From positions 1 through 64,000 of the forward strand of contig NZ_SGOM01000011.1 of NCBI RefSeq assembly GCF_022113815.1: 64,000 bases of DNA, given 5' to 3'. Positions 45,663 to 57,684 of the stretch are shown piece after piece. A program made the translations under genes and the position numbers. Each line of letters starts with the position of its first letter. The first letter of the stretch is position 1. The notes beneath the pieces are model-generated. The model had not been told where the DNA came from, did not search any database, and was given only the letters and a program-made list of their open reading frames with translations. The DNA comes from Vibrio cincinnatiensis (GTDB taxonomy: Bacteria > Pseudomonadota > Gammaproteobacteria > Enterobacterales > Vibrionaceae).

Positions 45663-47237
45663 ATGCGAGTAGAATTTTGCTGGCTAATAGCTCTGCTATT
45701 AGCCGGATGCCAGGTTACCCAGCCTGATCATAACCTTAGTACTGAATCTCATCCGGCCTCAGCACCAAGTACTAAGGTAATCACCGAGGCAATGTCATCT
45801 CCCCCTGTGGAGGACAAACCCTTGGTGGTATCACCTAAAGTTCTGACACCTCAAGAGCAAGAAGATGTGTGGCAACGTATTGCGATGCAGCTCAGCTTAC
45901 CTATCGCCGATGATCCAAGTGTGGATTACTATCGCACTTGGTATCTCAAACATCCCCACCATTTAGCGACAGTAGCCAAACGAGCAGAACCTTTTCTCTA
46001 TTTAATTACCGAAAAAATCGAACAACGGAATCTACCTTTAGAACTGACTCTATTGCCTATCGTCGAAAGCGCTTTTGACCCATTTGCCTATTCTCATGGC
46101 AGTGCTGCCGGATTATGGCAATTTGTCCCTGCTACAGGGAAAATGTTCGGCCTAGAACAGAATTTTTGGTATGACGGCCGACGTGACGTCGTCGCTGCAA
46201 CAGATGCAGCTTTAGATTATTTAACTCGCCTCAATACCCGTTTTGATGGTGACTGGTATTTAGCGATTGCCGCTTACAACAGTGGAGGGGGACGCGTATC
46301 GAGTGCGATTCGTAAAAATACTCGATTAGGTAAGGATACGGATTTCTTCTCACTGGATCTTCCAAAAGAAACCAGCGGTTATGTTCCAAAATTATTAGCC
46401 CTCGCCGATATCATTGCCAATCAAGAACGTTATGGTATTAGTATCCCGATGATCGTCAATCAACCGGTCTTGGCTTTAGTTGATCCGAAAGAACAACTAG
46501 ATTTAGCCATCGCAGCCAACTATGCAGGTATTACGGTTAAGGAATTACAAAGTTATAACCCTGCCTATAATCAGTGGGCAACAGCACCTGAAGGGCCTCA
46601 CCAATTTTTAATTCCCATAGAACGAGTAGAATCCTTTACTCAGCAAGTAGAGATCAACCGCGGCAAAGGAATGAAATTAGTTCGCTACCAAGTCAAAAGT
46701 GGCGATAGCCTCAGCGTTATTGCGGAGCAGCACCACACCACAACTCAGGTTATCCAAACGGCCAATAACCTCACCGGTCACACTATACGAGTGGGGCAAT
46801 ATTTGATGATTCCCACCTCGGTTACCGACGATAAAGCTTATACACTCAGTGCAAACAACCGGTTAAAAAAGACCCAATCATTAGCACGTGGACAATATAA
46901 GCTTAAGCACACGGTGAAAAGAGGTGAAAGTTTATGGACGATTGCCAAAGCTCACAATGTCTCTTACCAATCCTTGGCAAAATGGAATGGAATGGGGCCA
47001 AGAGATACATTACGTATCGGCCAAGAATTGGTCATTTGGAAAAAAAGCACCGATGGTGCCATTATTCGTACCGTTTTTTACCAAGTCCGTAATGGGGATA
47101 CATTGAGCGATATCGCTTCACGCTTTAAAGTGAAAACGAATGACATCGTAAAGTGGAATGATCTGTCCAACCAGAAATATTTAAAACCGGGCCAGCAGAT
47201 CAAACTGTATGTCGATGTCACAAAAGTCAGTGTTTAA
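45663..47237 (+). CDS. mltD: membrane-bound lytic murein transglycosylase D
   Basis: From MRVEFCWLIALLLAGCQ the protein has 524 residues. This ATG follows AAAAGG and gives a compact lipoprotein signal with lipobox LAGC; a TTG seven codons earlier is possible. The SLT catalytic domain (about 120-250) has LPIVESAFDPFAYSHGSAAG with the catalytic Glu. Three C-terminal LysM repeats follow (starting YQVKSGDSLSVIAEQ, HTVKRGESLWTIAKA and YQVRNGDTLSDIASR). It cleaves peptidoglycan from the outer-membrane side. Confidence 0.96.
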   Translation: MRVEFCWLIALLLAGCQVTQPDHNLSTESHPASAPSTKVITEAMSSPPVEDKPLVVSPKVLTPQEQEDVWQRIAMQLSLPIADDPSVDYYRTWYLKHPHHLATVAKRAEPFLYLITEKIEQRNLPLELTLLPIVESAFDPFAYSHGSAAGLWQFVPATGKMFGLEQNFWYDGRRDVVAATDAALDYLTRLNTRFDGDWYLAIAAYNSGGGRVSSAIRKNTRLGKDTDFFSLDLPKETSGYVPKLLALADIIANQERYGISIPMIVNQPVLALVDPKEQLDLAIAANYAGITVKELQSYNPAYNQWATAPEGPHQFLIPIERVESFTQQVEINRGKGMKLVRYQVKSGDSLSVIAEQHHTTTQVIQTANNLTGHTIRVGQYLMIPTSVTDDKAYTLSANNRLKKTQSLARGQYKLKHTVKRGESLWTIAKAHNVSYQSLAKWNGMGPRDTLRIGQELVIWKKSTDGAIIRTVFYQVRNGDTLSDIASRFKVKTNDIVKWNDLSNQKYLKPGQQIKLYVDVTKVSV

Positions 47238-47241
47238 CCCT

Positions 47242-48093
47242 TTATTGAGCCTGTAAGCGAAACGTTACCAACAACGGATTATGATCAGAAGCGCTCGACT
47301 CGGGCGCTTTTGCTGTTTCTAACTCCAGCCCTTTATAAAAAACATGATCAAGTGGTAATCCATTAATAAATGTCACTCTATGATCTTCTGAGAAAACCAC
47401 CTCTTGCAATGATATTGCCAACAACGCCGATTTTAGTACAGCCAATCGTTGTTGACTCCAACTATTAAAATCTCCCGCGACAATAATAGGCCCGTGATGT
47501 TGCCGTAAAGCATTGAGTAAGGCTTCAAGTTGTTCTCGATATGCCTTTGCCCCATAAGTAAAATTAACGGCATGTAGATTGATAACGGCTAGCTGTTGCC
47601 CATTACTTAATGGGTAACGAGCATAAATCCCAGATTTAGGTAATCTAAGTAGCGGCTCCAACTGAGTATATGCACAAGCAAGGCTAGGCATTACATGTGC
47701 TAAATTCAGCACACCGGAAGACTCCCCAAAGAGACGAAAAGCATCCACATAAGCCCCATCCCACACTTGCTTTGCAATCCATGCTCTCAGAGCCTCAGTC
47801 ATGTTCGCTTCTTGCAATAACAGCAATTGCGCTTGCTGACTATAACGCGTTAACTCGCTAGCCCAATTATGCCGATTTTGTTTGTAAATATTCCAGACCA
47901 GAACATTCAATTGGCCATTCTTATCAAGCGCAGAAGTATGTGGATCTTGGTAACAGACCAAGTCTCGTCCATGGATATCTTGTCCGACGGTTAATAGTTG
48001 AGGCTGAGTCGGTACACTAAAAATTACATGAAACGCTGAGATAACAGCGATAATGACAAGGAGAGGAAATAAGAGTAAGTAGTGTTTTTTCAT
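47242..48093 (-). CDS. endonuclease/exonuclease/phosphatase-family protein (YafD-like)
   Basis: From the ATG at 48093 the protein has 283 residues; a TTG eight codons earlier is the alternative, and neither has a clear ribosome binding site. An N-terminal membrane anchor ([18 protein letters not shown]) precedes an EEP fold: [22 protein letters not shown] (catalytic Glu), [10 protein letters not shown] and [10 protein letters not shown] with the terminal His. It would act in the periplasm. Substrate is unknown. The end is only 4 bp from mltD, on the opposite strand. Confidence 0.85.
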   Translation of the reverse strand: MKKHYLLLFPLLVIIAVISAFHVIFSVPTQPQLLTVGQDIHGRDLVCYQDPHTSALDKNGQLNVLVWNIYKQNRHNWASELTRYSQQAQLLLLQEANMTEALRAWIAKQVWDGAYVDAFRLFGESSGVLNLAHVMPSLACAYTQLEPLLRLPKSGIYARYPLSNGQQLAVINLHAVNFTYGAKAYREQLEALLNALRQHHGPIIVAGDFNSWSQQRLAVLKSALLAISLQEVVFSEDHRVTFINGLPLDHVFYKGLELETAKAPESSASDHNPLLVTFRLQAQ

Positions 48094-48121
48094 CAGAGAA
48101 GCCAGCGACAATAGCAACGAG

Positions 48122-48156
48122 AAGATAAGGGACTAGCTGGCCGCCTTATCTTCTTA
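48122..48156 (-). other. strong stem-loop without U-tract after glnB
   Basis: AGAAGATAAGG and CCTTATCTTCT form a perfect 11-bp stem with a 13-base loop, 10 bp after the glnB stop codon. On the minus strand no T-run follows, so it may be an mRNA stability or processing element rather than a true terminator. The YafD-like gene follows directly. Confidence 0.55.
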
Positions 48157-48165
48157 AATCAATCA

Positions 48166-48513
<348 letters not shown>

Positions 48514-48621
48514 TTAAACGTTTTTTGTTACTGGTTTCGTTGCTGGTCGAATCAAAGTTTTCTGAACCGAGCAGATGATTGCCCGTATTATCGGTCAGCC
48601 GTGATAAACAATCAATAAAAA

Positions 48622-48640
48622 GCCCAAGTGATACTCGGGC
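48622..48640 (-). terminator. terminator after the cytochrome c gene
   Basis: On the minus strand GCCCGAG and CTTGGGC pair (one wobble) around a 5-base loop, followed by TTTTTATTG. It lies 18 bp after the cytochrome stop codon. Confidence 0.82.
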
Positions 48641-48658
48641 CAAATGGCTGTTCAACCA

Positions 48659-48973
48659 CTATTTTAAGCTGGAATAGTAAGCGGCAAGATCGGCGATATC
48701 TTGATCACTCAGCATCATTGATTGTGCTTGCATGACAACCGCCAATCCACCAGTGCGCTGCTTGTTTTTGTATGCATTGACGGAGCTGATGAAATATTGT
48801 TCATTTTGTCCTTTCAGATTGGGATAGCCAGGAATAACGGCCATTCCATCGGCACCATGACAGGTTGCACAAATGGCAGACTTCGCCTTTCCTGCCGCTG
48901 CGTCACCAGCCGCAAATACGTGTCCGGTAAATAAACTGCTAATTACCCATAACCCCATTAGTATCTTATTCAT
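48659..48973 (-). CDS. small periplasmic class I c-type cytochrome
   Basis: This 104-residue protein has a signal peptide (ending HVFA) and one haem-binding motif CATCH (about residues 35-39), with the distal Met in [20 protein letters not shown]. It resembles the cytochrome c553/c5-type electron carriers of vibrios. It would shuttle electrons in the periplasm. It is a single-gene transcript between tilS and glnB with its own terminator. Confidence 0.92.
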   Translation of the reverse strand: MNKILMGLWVISSLFTGHVFAAGDAAAGKAKSAICATCHGADGMAVIPGYPNLKGQNEQYFISSVNAYKNKQRTGGLAVVMQAQSMMLSDQDIADLAAYYSSLK

Positions 48974-49038
48974 CCTTCAACCTTACCCATTACATTCACG
49001 ACACCAATCTATCATAACCATCGTCGTATGAGAAAAGC

Positions 49039-50337
49039 TTATTTATCCCAGATGAGTTCACAATCTTGACCAGAAAAATCACGATCCACAAATAGACTGG
49101 CTATCGCAACGACTCTTTCTTTATACATTAAAATAGGTAATCGACGACGCTGCCAACTCGGAATCCGATATTCTTGAAATAGCTTTTTTAATTTTCGAGA
49201 TCCGGCACGTCCAACCGGACAAGCTGATAATCCTTCAGGATTAAAGGAGACCCAAAGCATATCCCGCTCTTTTGGTAACGCAATATGACCATGCTGAGAG
49301 TCTGATAGGGTTAATATACCAAGTTGATCCGGTAAAATAAGCGGCATATTAAGTTGAATCGATTGCTGCCAGTCAATAAGATCGCCCATTGACATGACAC
49401 AGAAAAGCTCTCCATCAAATCGGCGTATTTGATACTCTTTCAATTGAAGTTTTGGATTTGCAGATAATTCAGCCAGTGCCACTTGCTGCCAAATCATCTC
49501 TGTATGGAGCCGACTAGGCATCACAACCCCTTGCTGAGCTAACCATTGACGAATTAATTGCCGCCTGACCACTTCACTGCACGGTTGTAGCTGGGAAATG
49601 GATAATCCCCCTTGTTCGCTTATTGCAGATGCAAGCAAGTTTGCAAGTAACTCATGAATGACCGCTTCTTGCTCTGCACACAGCTCGGCACTACGTTGCA
49701 CGGCTTGGTGAATCGTCGGCCAACGTTCGCAAAGAATGGGGGTCACTCGATGGCGCAAAAAATTACGTTCATAACGCACATCCTGATTACTTTCATCATT
49801 CACCCATTGTAGCTGCTGCTGGCTAGCAAAAGATTCAATCACTGACCGTGGTACATGTAAAAGTGGACGCAACAAGTGCCCGTGACCAAAAGCCCCCCAA
49901 GCCGCCATCGCGGATAACCCTTTGGGACCACTTCCTCGCCTTAACGCAAGTAGAAAGGTTTCTAATTGATCGTCGGCATGATGCCCCAGCAGTAAGGTCT
50001 CTTGTGTTTGAATATGTTTAGAAAGCACCGTATAACGCGCGTCTCGGGCTAATTGTTCAATGCTCTCGCCACATTGTGTGTCAAGAGAGACATATTCAAC
50101 CGACAAAGGGATTTGATATTCATCACACCAGTATTGACACTGTTCTACCCAGTGATTGGCATTCACACTCAAACCATGATGAACATGTACCGCTCGGACG
50201 GGTACTGAGTAATGCTGATGATATTGGGCAAGTAAATGCAATAATACACGAGAGTCCACCCCTCCACTTAAGGCTAAAACCGGAGACTGAACCGCTTTTT
50301 CACGCAACTGCTGGCAGAAGTGATTGTACAAATCCAT
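49039..50337 (-). CDS. tilS: tRNA(Ile)-lysidine synthetase
   Basis: This 432-residue protein has the N-type ATP pyrophosphatase P-loop [40 protein letters not shown] and [20 protein letters not shown] TilS C-terminal domain follows (from about residue 355). It converts cytidine 34 of tRNA-Ile(CAU) to lysidine, so AUA is read as Ile. It lies downstream of accA as in other gammaproteobacteria, separated by a terminator. Confidence 0.96.
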   Translation of the reverse strand: MDLYNHFCQQLREKAVQSPVLALSGGVDSRVLLHLLAQYHQHYSVPVRAVHVHHGLSVNANHWVEQCQYWCDEYQIPLSVEYVSLDTQCGESIEQLARDARYTVLSKHIQTQETLLLGHHADDQLETFLLALRRGSGPKGLSAMAAWGAFGHGHLLRPLLHVPRSVIESFASQQQLQWVNDESNQDVRYERNFLRHRVTPILCERWPTIHQAVQRSAELCAEQEAVIHELLANLLASAISEQGGLSISQLQPCSEVVRRQLIRQWLAQQGVVMPSRLHTEMIWQQVALAELSANPKLQLKEYQIRRFDGELFCVMSMGDLIDWQQSIQLNMPLILPDQLGILTLSDSQHGHIALPKERDMLWVSFNPEGLSACPVGRAGSRKLKKLFQEYRIPSWQRRRLPILMYKERVVAIASLFVDRDFSGQDCELIWDK

Positions 50338-50396
50338 GATAATTTTTGAGCTGATTTGATAAATAAAGGCCAGTGTACCGCTTGGGCCTAAAAACC

Positions 50397-50427
50397 AAAA
50401 GGGGCTGGATTATCTCCAGCCCCTTTT
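50397..50427 (-). terminator. terminator between accA and tilS
   Basis: AAAAGGGGCTGGA and TCCAGCCCCTTTT form a 13-bp stem with a 5-base loop; the minus strand continues GGTTTTT. It likely ends or attenuates the long lpx-dnaE-accA transcript before tilS. Confidence 0.85.
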
Positions 50428-50441
50428 TATCATGTGCTCAG

Positions 50442-51401
50442 TTAGCAATAACCATAATTCATCAAACGCTGATAGCGGCGCTCCAACAACGATTCTTGAT
50501 CTAAGGCTTCTAATTCAGAAAGCTGACGTAATAACATTGCTTTAAGATTTTTTGCCATTTGGACGTGATCACGATGAGCCCCACCCAGTGGTTCTTCAAT
50601 GACTTCATCAATCAAAGAAAGCTCTTTTAGACGAGGAGCCACTAGCCCCATCGCTTCAGCCGCTTGTGGAGCTTTATCCGCATCACGCCATAAGATAGAG
50701 GCACACCCTTCAGGAGAGATAACCGCATAAGTTGAATATTGCAGCATATTGACGTAATCCCCCACCCCAATCGCTAGCGCACCACCAGAACCACCTTCAC
50801 CAACCACATTACAGATCACGGGAACGGTTAAGCCCGACATCACTTTTAGGTTTTTGGCGATGGCTTCTGATTGTCCACGCTCTTCAGCACCCACACCAGG
50901 ATAAGCCCCTGCCGTATCAATAAAAGTGATGATAGGCATATTAAAACGTTCAGCCATTTGCATTAAACGCAATGCTTTACGGTAGCCTTCAGGTTTAGGC
51001 ATACCGAAATTGCGTCTCACTTTTTCTCTCGTTTCACGACCTTTTTGATGACCAATAACCATAACAGGGCGATCATCTAAGCGGGCAATACCACCGACTA
51101 TTGCTTTATCATCCGCATAGGCGCGATCTCCGGCTAGTTCATCAAACTCGGTAAACATATTATTAATGTAATCCAGAGTATAAGGACGCTGTGGGTGACG
51201 GGCCATCTGCGCCACTTGCCATGCACCAAGATCACTAAAAATTTTCTTTTTCAGCTCCAAGCTTTTCTTTTCTAGCTGTTCAATCTCTTTTTCAAGATCT
51301 ACGGACGAACTGCCACCGTGACGAGAGACATCACGTAGTGCCTGAATTTTTGCTTCAAGTTCTACAATAGGTTTTTCAAAATCTAGAAAATTTAGGCTCA
51401 T
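50442..51401 (-). CDS. accA: acetyl-CoA carboxylase carboxyltransferase alpha subunit
   Basis: This 319-residue protein has the AccA coiled-coil N terminus ([18 protein letters not shown]) and carboxyltransferase segments [39 protein letters not shown] and [20 protein letters not shown]. With AccD it transfers the carboxyl group from biotin to acetyl-CoA, the first committed step in fatty-acid synthesis. It follows dnaE by 45 bp in the same direction. Confidence 0.97.
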   Translation of the reverse strand: MSLNFLDFEKPIVELEAKIQALRDVSRHGGSSSVDLEKEIEQLEKKSLELKKKIFSDLGAWQVAQMARHPQRPYTLDYINNMFTEFDELAGDRAYADDKAIVGGIARLDDRPVMVIGHQKGRETREKVRRNFGMPKPEGYRKALRLMQMAERFNMPIITFIDTAGAYPGVGAEERGQSEAIAKNLKVMSGLTVPVICNVVGEGGSGGALAIGVGDYVNMLQYSTYAVISPEGCASILWRDADKAPQAAEAMGLVAPRLKELSLIDEVIEEPLGGAHRDHVQMAKNLKAMLLRQLSELEALDQESLLERRYQRLMNYGYC

Positions 51402-51446
51402 CTACCGATCCTTTTTTACTCAGCTCGTCAATTGCGCAGCTGAATT

Positions 51447-54400
51447 TTAGTTAAATTCGAGTTCTACTTGGTCTTTGCCAAGCAACTGTTGTAATTCATC
51501 TAGTAATGCATCGCTGGGCGTTACTCGCCACTCTGTACCTAACGTCAAACACACCCTAGCATCTGGCCGCTGGTAGTATACCTTGACCGGCACCGTACCT
51601 GCTCGGTGAGGCTCTAAGATTTGACTAAAGCGCTCAAAAAATCGCTCATCGATTTGAGATTGTTCAATCACAATCGATAAGCCACGGGCATATTTTTCAC
51701 GCGCGCTCCCCAAGTCCATGACTTCGCGCGCCGACATTTTAAGGCCACCATTGAAGTCATCAAAGCTGACCTGTCCAGAAACCACCAGAATTTTATCTTT
51801 TTCTAGCAATTCTGCATACCGATCTAATGCATCAGAGTAGAGCATGACCTCCATTCGTCCAGAACGGTCATCTAAAGTCATAAGCCCTATCCGACTACCG
51901 CGTTTGGTCGTCATCACCCGCGCTGCAATCACAAGGCCTGCAACTGTCAACGATTGATCGCGTCGCGTTGGCGTCGCATCATTTAATCGGCAGCTTGTGT
52001 ACTTATTCAGTTCTTTAAGGCATTGATTAATAGGGTGACCGGTTAAGTATAGACCAAGGGTTTCCCTTTCTCCCTCCAGCCAGACTTTCTCTGGCCAAGG
52101 CGGCACTTGGATATATTTCCTTTCGACTTCTTCCGGTGCATCCGTTAATACACCAAACATATCGGCTTGGCCAAAGGCTTCTGCTTGATGATGCTGGCTA
52201 GCGGCTTTCACTGCATCATCCACTGAAGCCATTAAGGCGGCGCGGTGCGGCCCTAAATGATCCAAAGCGCCCGCTAAAATCAACTTTTCAATGACTCGCT
52301 TATTGACCTTTTTTAAATCAATTCGCGCACAAAAATCAAATAAGTCTTTAAAATATCCGTCTTGATTCCGTGATTCTAAAATGGCTTCAATCGGACCTTC
52401 ACCCACACCTTTTATGGCACCGATGCCATAAACTATCGCCCCAGAATCATCCACATTAAAACGGTATAGCCCTGAGTTAATATCTGGAGGAAGCACTTTT
52501 AACCCCATTCGATGGCATTCATCCACCAGACCCACCACTTTTTCGGTATTATCCATATCTGCAGTCATGACCGCAGCCATGAATTCAGCCGGATAGTGCG
52601 TTTTTAGCCATAAGGTCTGATAGGAAACTAAAGCATAAGCCGCTGAGTGCGATTTGTTAAATCCATACCCGGCAAATTTCTCTACCAAGTCAAAGATTTT
52701 CATTGCCAGTTCGCCATCAACGCCATTTTTTTCCGCACCTTCTTTAAATACGGCGCGTTGCTTGGCCATTTCTTCTGGCTTTTTCTTACCCATGGCTCGG
52801 CGAAGCATATCTGCACCACCCAGAGTATAACCTGCCAACACCTGAGCAATCTGCATCACTTGTTCTTGATAGAGAATGATGCCGTAAGTTGGCTCTAATA
52901 TCTCTTTTAATGACTCGTGTTGCCACTTCTCATCTGGGTAGGAAATGGCTTCTCGACCATGTTTACGGTCAATAAAGTTATCCACCATCCCCGACTGTAG
53001 AGGTCCTGGGCGGAAAAGCGCCACCAATGCGATGATATCTTCAAAACAGTCAGGTTGCAGACGTTTAATCAGATCTTTCATCCCACGAGATTCAAGCTGG
53101 AACACAGCCGTGGTTTCGGAGTTTTGTAAGATACGAAAAGAAGCAGGATCCGCCAGCGGAATTGCTTCTATTCGAACGGGTGGCTCACCTTTTTTCTCAC
53201 GACGAGGATTAATCAACCCTAAAGCCCAATCAATAATGGTTAAGGTTCGTAGCCCCAAAAAATCAAACTTGACGAGCCCAGCATACTCCACGTCATTTTT
53301 ATCAAATTGAGTAACCGGATGTAGCCCTTCAGCATCACAGTAGAGCGGAGCAAAATCAGTAATGGAGGTAGGAGAAATGACGACCCCACCCGCATGTTTA
53401 CCTGCATTTCGGGTACATCCCTCTAAAATGCGGCACATATCAATCAGCTCTTTAACCTCTTCATCCGCATCATAGAGCTCTTGCAGTGCGGGCTCAGCTT
53501 TAAAGGCTTTTTCCAGTGTCATTCCCGGATCCGGTGGCACCAGCTTAGAGATACGATCAACAAAACCAAAAGGATGGCCCAGTACTCGACCAACATCCCG
53601 AATCACCGCTTTTGCCGCCATCGTACCGAATGTAATGATCTGAGAAACCGCATCACGGCCATACATATCTGCCACATGGTCAATGACTCGATCTCGTTTA
53701 TCCATACAGAAGTCAACGTCAAAGTCGGGCATCGAAACACGTTCGGGGTTTAAGAAACGTTCAAAAAGCAGATCATATTCTAATGGATCAAGATCAGTGA
53801 TTTTTAATGCATAAGCCACTAACGAGCCAGCACCCGATCCTCGCCCCGGACCAACTGGAATATCGTTATCCTTCGACCACTGAATAAACTCCATGACGAT
53901 CAAGAAATAGCCAGGAAACCCCATCTGGTTGATAACCTGAAGTTCAATATCCAGCCGTTCATCGTATTCAGGCCGTCGTTTCGCTCGTTCCATAGGATCG
54001 GGAAAGAGAAATTCAAGACGATCTTCTAACCCTTCTTTGGACTTTTTAACCAAAAACTCTTCAATAGGTAAGCCATCGGTTGGGAAATTCGGCAGAAAAT
54101 ATTCCCCCAAACGCACAGTAACATTGCAGCGCTTGGCAATTTCTACGGTATTGTCTAGGGCTTCAGGAATATCACTAAATAGCTCACACATCTCTTGCTC
54201 TGTTCGCAAGTATTGCTGTGGGCTGTAGTTTTTAGGCCGTCGAGGATCTTCAAGGGTATAGCCATCATGTATCGCAACACGAATTTCATGGGCATCAAAT
54301 TGTTCTGGCTTTAAAAAAACCACTTCATTGGTGGCCACAACGGGCAACTGAGTTTGTTCGGCTAATTCTAAAGCGAAATGAAGATAACTTTCTTCATCAG

Positions 54401-54926
54401 AACGCCCCGTTCGGATCAGCTCTAAATAAAAGTTATCGGCAAAATGCGTCTGATAAAATTCAACGCATTTATCCACTAAAGCTTGGTTACCTTTCAATAA
54501 AGCTCGGCCTATTTCTCCGTTTTTCCCGCCTGAAAGGATGATAAGCCCTTGACCATATTTCACTAACCACGCTTTATCAATAACGGGCTGATGCTGAATA
54601 TGCCCCCGAAGATAAGCTTCTGATATAAGCAGGGTTAAATTTTTATAGCCAAGATTATCTTTAGCAAGAATAGTGAGTTTGGTTAGCTCATCACCAAACT
54701 CGTCGGAGCGTAAGGTAAAGTCCGCTCCGACTATCGGCTTTACGCCACAACTGTGCGCTGTACCGTAATATTTGACTAAACCACAGAGGTTAGTGAAATC
54801 AGTCAGTGCCATGGCTGGCATTCCCATTGCTGCCACTTGTTTAACCAAAGGTGGAACCTTGGATAAACCATCCATCATGGAAAAATCACTATGAATACGT
54901 AAGTGGATAAACTTTGGGTCAGACAT
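51447..54926 (-). CDS. dnaE: DNA polymerase III alpha subunit
   Basis: This 1159-residue protein has the usual length of proteobacterial DnaE. It starts with a PHP domain ([20 protein letters not shown]), followed by the C-family polymerase core with [19 protein letters not shown] and the catalytic Asp segment [20 protein letters not shown] (Asp pair), [15 protein letters not shown], an HhH region and an OB fold ([20 protein letters not shown]). It is the replicative polymerase. It lies between rnhB and accA, as in E. coli. Confidence 0.97.
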   Translation of the reverse strand: MSDPKFIHLRIHSDFSMMDGLSKVPPLVKQVAAMGMPAMALTDFTNLCGLVKYYGTAHSCGVKPIVGADFTLRSDEFGDELTKLTILAKDNLGYKNLTLLISEAYLRGHIQHQPVIDKAWLVKYGQGLIILSGGKNGEIGRALLKGNQALVDKCVEFYQTHFADNFYLELIRTGRSDEESYLHFALELAEQTQLPVVATNEVVFLKPEQFDAHEIRVAIHDGYTLEDPRRPKNYSPQQYLRTEQEMCELFSDIPEALDNTVEIAKRCNVTVRLGEYFLPNFPTDGLPIEEFLVKKSKEGLEDRLEFLFPDPMERAKRRPEYDERLDIELQVINQMGFPGYFLIVMEFIQWSKDNDIPVGPGRGSGAGSLVAYALKITDLDPLEYDLLFERFLNPERVSMPDFDVDFCMDKRDRVIDHVADMYGRDAVSQIITFGTMAAKAVIRDVGRVLGHPFGFVDRISKLVPPDPGMTLEKAFKAEPALQELYDADEEVKELIDMCRILEGCTRNAGKHAGGVVISPTSITDFAPLYCDAEGLHPVTQFDKNDVEYAGLVKFDFLGLRTLTIIDWALGLINPRREKKGEPPVRIEAIPLADPASFRILQNSETTAVFQLESRGMKDLIKRLQPDCFEDIIALVALFRPGPLQSGMVDNFIDRKHGREAISYPDEKWQHESLKEILEPTYGIILYQEQVMQIAQVLAGYTLGGADMLRRAMGKKKPEEMAKQRAVFKEGAEKNGVDGELAMKIFDLVEKFAGYGFNKSHSAAYALVSYQTLWLKTHYPAEFMAAVMTADMDNTEKVVGLVDECHRMGLKVLPPDINSGLYRFNVDDSGAIVYGIGAIKGVGEGPIEAILESRNQDGYFKDLFDFCARIDLKKVNKRVIEKLILAGALDHLGPHRAALMASVDDAVKAASQHHQAEAFGQADMFGVLTDAPEEVERKYIQVPPWPEKVWLEGERETLGLYLTGHPINQCLKELNKYTSCRLNDATPTRRDQSLTVAGLVIAARVMTTKRGSRIGLMTLDDRSGRMEVMLYSDALDRYAELLEKDKILVVSGQVSFDDFNGGLKMSAREVMDLGSAREKYARGLSIVIEQSQIDERFFERFSQILEPHRAGTVPVKVYYQRPDARVCLTLGTEWRVTPSDALLDELQQLLGKDQVELEFN

Positions 54927-55020
54927 TCAATTGAATCCTAGATGCTAGGGTTAGGTCGTGCAATGGCGCTATTCTACGTTAAAGCGGATCGACGTTAAAC
55001 CATCATAGACGGCATTAGGG

Positions 55021-55641
55021 TTACTGTAAGCCTAATGCCCGTTTCACGGGTGCAAAGCTGCGGCGATGTTGATCTATCACCCCATATTGTTCAATGGCAG
55101 CAAAATGTGCTTTGGTGGGATAGCCTTTGTGTTGTGCAAAACCAAATTGGGGATAAATTTTATCGAGCATTTCCATTTCTTGGTCACGCACCACTTTAGC
55201 AAGAATTGATGCCGCACTGATTTGTGCAACACGCAAATCGCCTTTGACCACAGCTTGAGCATTCATAGGTAATGTGGGGGTTTTATTACCATCAATCAAA
55301 ACCAAATCAGGCTGAATAGCTAACCCCGCTACCGCTCTTTGCATGGCAAGCATGGTGGCTTGGAAAATGTTCAGTTGATCAATTTCTTGTGCCGAACACC
55401 GTCCGATAGACCAAGCCAGCGCTTTTTGCTGGATTTCTGGGAACAGAGCTAAACGCTTTTTCTCTGAGAGTTTTTTAGAGTCCGTTAAGCCCGCGATAGG
55501 TTGATTCGGGTCAAGGATAACTGCCGCGGTCACGACATCCCCAACCAAAGGCCCACGTCCAACTTCATCCACTCCGGCAATCAAGGAATATCCGGCTGGT
55601 ATCTCAAAAGACTCCAGCACCTTATCTTTTTTCTCTGTCAT
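55021..55641 (-). CDS. rnhB: ribonuclease HII
   Basis: This 206-residue protein has the RNase HII residues Asp-Glu in [20 protein letters not shown], Asp in [10 protein letters not shown] and Asp in [14 protein letters not shown]. It removes single ribonucleotides and RNA primers from DNA. Its start lies 6 bp after the lpxB stop codon, so it is translated from the lpx transcript. A 94-bp gap separates it from dnaE. Confidence 0.96.
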   Translation of the reverse strand: MTEKKDKVLESFEIPAGYSLIAGVDEVGRGPLVGDVVTAAVILDPNQPIAGLTDSKKLSEKKRLALFPEIQQKALAWSIGRCSAQEIDQLNIFQATMLAMQRAVAGLAIQPDLVLIDGNKTPTLPMNAQAVVKGDLRVAQISAASILAKVVRDQEMEMLDKIYPQFGFAQHKGYPTKAHFAAIEQYGVIDQHRRSFAPVKRALGLQ

Positions 55642-55647
55642 AATTTT

Positions 55648-56790
55648 TTATTTACCTATCAGTGAAAGCACCGCCTGAGCAGCCTGTTCATCCGCTCCTT
55701 TTCGAATCCAGTGATGCATCTCGGTAAACTTATCAATTAACGCTTGATTGTCACTAGTTAATAATCGATGAACGGCTTGGTATAAGTTATCAACCGTACA
55801 CTCTTCTTGTAATAACTCTTTAACCAGTTCTTCTCCGGCTAAAATATTTGGCAATGAGACATAAGGTGTTTTTAATAAGCGTCTGGCTAGAAATGCCGTA
55901 ATGGCATTAACTTTATAACCCACGACCATCGGGCGCTTGAGCAGCATGCATTCTAATGCAACGGTTCCAGAAGCAAGTAGGACAACATCAGCGGCAGTAA
56001 TGACATTTCGAGCCGTATCATCCACTAAAACAAAGTTCAGTTCAGGAGCGACTTTCTGCCACACAGCTTCAAACTGTTCACGGCGATGTGAATTAACGAG
56101 AGCAACAACAAATCCAAGCTCAGGATCATCTTGTTGTAAACGCTGGCACGTTCTAATGAAGGGTTCTGCTAATAACTTCATTTCACCGCCACGGCTGCCC
56201 GGTAACACAGCCAACCAGCGTTTATCTTGGCTTAATCCTAATAATTGTTGCGCGGCCTGCTTATCCGGCTGCATAGGGAGGCTATCTGCCAATGTATGGC
56301 CGATAAACTCACACGGCACATTAAATTTATCGTAAAACGCTTTTTCAAAAGGAAGAAATGCCAACACTAAATGGGTTGCAGCCTCAATATTAAAAATACG
56401 CTTTTGCCGCCAAGCCCACACAGAAGGGCTCACGTAATGGACTGTTTTTATCCCTGATTTTTTTAAATCCAATTCAAGGCGTAAATTAAAATCTGGTGCA
56501 TCAATACCCACGAAAACGTCGGGAGGATTGTCGATAAAAAAACGGACCAACTCAGCTTTAACTTTCAATAGCCGAGGTAACCGACCTAATACTTCCACTA
56601 GCCCCATCACCGCTAATTCTTCCATGTCAAACAGTGATTGACAGCCCTGTGCGATCATTTTGGGGCCACCGATACCAACAAACTCAGCCTCAGGATAACG
56701 AGCTTTAATAGCTTTAATGAAGCCTTCCCCCAAGGTATCCCCAGAGAGCTCACCTGCGACAATACCGATACGTAATGGCTGTTGTTTCAC
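55648..56790 (-). CDS. lpxB: lipid-A-disaccharide synthase
   Basis: This 380-residue glycosyltransferase (GT19) has the LpxB segments [60 protein letters not shown] and [19 protein letters not shown]. It joins UDP-diacyl-GlcN and lipid X to form the lipid A disaccharide at the inner membrane. A terminator-like hairpin precedes it in the 104-bp gap after lpxA, unlike the tight lpxA-lpxB junction of E. coli. Confidence 0.96.
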   Translation of the reverse strand: MKQQPLRIGIVAGELSGDTLGEGFIKAIKARYPEAEFVGIGGPKMIAQGCQSLFDMEELAVMGLVEVLGRLPRLLKVKAELVRFFIDNPPDVFVGIDAPDFNLRLELDLKKSGIKTVHYVSPSVWAWRQKRIFNIEAATHLVLAFLPFEKAFYDKFNVPCEFIGHTLADSLPMQPDKQAAQQLLGLSQDKRWLAVLPGSRGGEMKLLAEPFIRTCQRLQQDDPELGFVVALVNSHRREQFEAVWQKVAPELNFVLVDDTARNVITAADVVLLASGTVALECMLLKRPMVVGYKVNAITAFLARRLLKTPYVSLPNILAGEELVKELLQEECTVDNLYQAVHRLLTSDNQALIDKFTEMHHWIRKGADEQAAQAVLSLIGK

Positions 56791-56830
56791 ACCTCACTCC
56801 TCTTGCAAGATTTGCTGTGCCTTAAAATAC

Positions 56831-56859
56831 AAAAGATCGCCGAATAGAGGCGACCTTTT
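56831..56859 (-). terminator. terminator-like hairpin between lpxA and lpxB
   Basis: On the minus strand AAAAGGTCGCC and GGCGATCTTTT pair (one G-T wobble) around a 7-base loop and are followed by GTATTTT. It would act as a partial terminator or attenuator inside the lipid A operon. Confidence 0.6.
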
Positions 56860-56894
56860 CAGCTAACTGATTAGCAAAAACTCGTCAGTACAAA

Positions 56895-57683
56895 CTAGCG
56901 AATGATCCCACGAGTGGAGTTTTCCAAGAAATGAAGAAACAGCTTCACCGCAGGGAAATCATCGATTTCTTTGCCAATTTCCACCTTGGCTTCTTCCAAA
57001 GTCAACCCACTACGATACAGCGCTTTATACGCTCGGCGAATCGCATGGATCTCCGCTTTTTCAAAACCTCGGCGTTTCAACCCTTCAACATTAATGCCAA
57101 ATGGTGCGCAGTGGTTACCTTGTGCCATGACATAAGGAGGTACGTCTTGCACAACGATAGACCCCCCCCCCAACATGCAATGATCCCCGACTTGGCAAAA
57201 CTGATGAATTGCCGACATGCCCCCGATGATGGCTTGATTGCCCACCTTAACATGTCCTGCGAGTGTGGCGTTGTTAGCAAAAATACAGCGATCTCCCACT
57301 ACACAGTCATGGGCAACGTGCGCATTGATCATAAACAAGTTATCACTACCCACAGTAGTAATACCCTGATCTTGTATGGTTCCACGGTGCATGGTGACAC
57401 TTTCACGAATGGTATTACGATCACCAATCACTAATTGCGTGTCTTCACCTGCATATTTCAAGTCCTGACATGCTTCACCGATCGAAGCGAACTGAAAGAT
57501 ACGGTTATCTTGACCAATTTTAGTTGGGCCTTTAACCACAACATGAGACAGCAGCTCCGTTCCTTCGCCAATTTCCACCTTACTGTCAACATAGCAAAAT
57601 GGGCCAATTTTTACCTTAGCGCCAATAATCGCGCCATCTTCCACCACCGAGGTTGGGTGGATTTGTGCCGTTGGATGAATCAT
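56895..57683 (-). CDS. lpxA: UDP-N-acetylglucosamine acyltransferase
   Basis: From [20 protein letters not shown] the protein has 262 residues, the family length; the ATG seven codons earlier is disfavoured because it lies inside fabZ. It shows left-handed beta-helix hexapeptide repeats ([13 protein letters not shown]), the catalytic His in [15 protein letters not shown], and a C-terminal helical part. It transfers the first acyl chain in lipid A synthesis. Its start is 1 bp from the fabZ stop codon, with GAGAG as ribosome binding site. A run of ten G residues on the coding strand (57162-57171) encodes three Gly of MLGGGSIVV. Confidence 0.97.
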   Translation of the reverse strand: MIHPTAQIHPTSVVEDGAIIGAKVKIGPFCYVDSKVEIGEGTELLSHVVVKGPTKIGQDNRIFQFASIGEACQDLKYAGEDTQLVIGDRNTIRESVTMHRGTIQDQGITTVGSDNLFMINAHVAHDCVVGDRCIFANNATLAGHVKVGNQAIIGGMSAIHQFCQVGDHCMLGGGSIVVQDVPPYVMAQGNHCAPFGINVEGLKRRGFEKAEIHAIRRAYKALYRSGLTLEEAKVEIGKEIDDFPAVKLFLHFLENSTRGIIR

Positions 57684-57684
57684 A

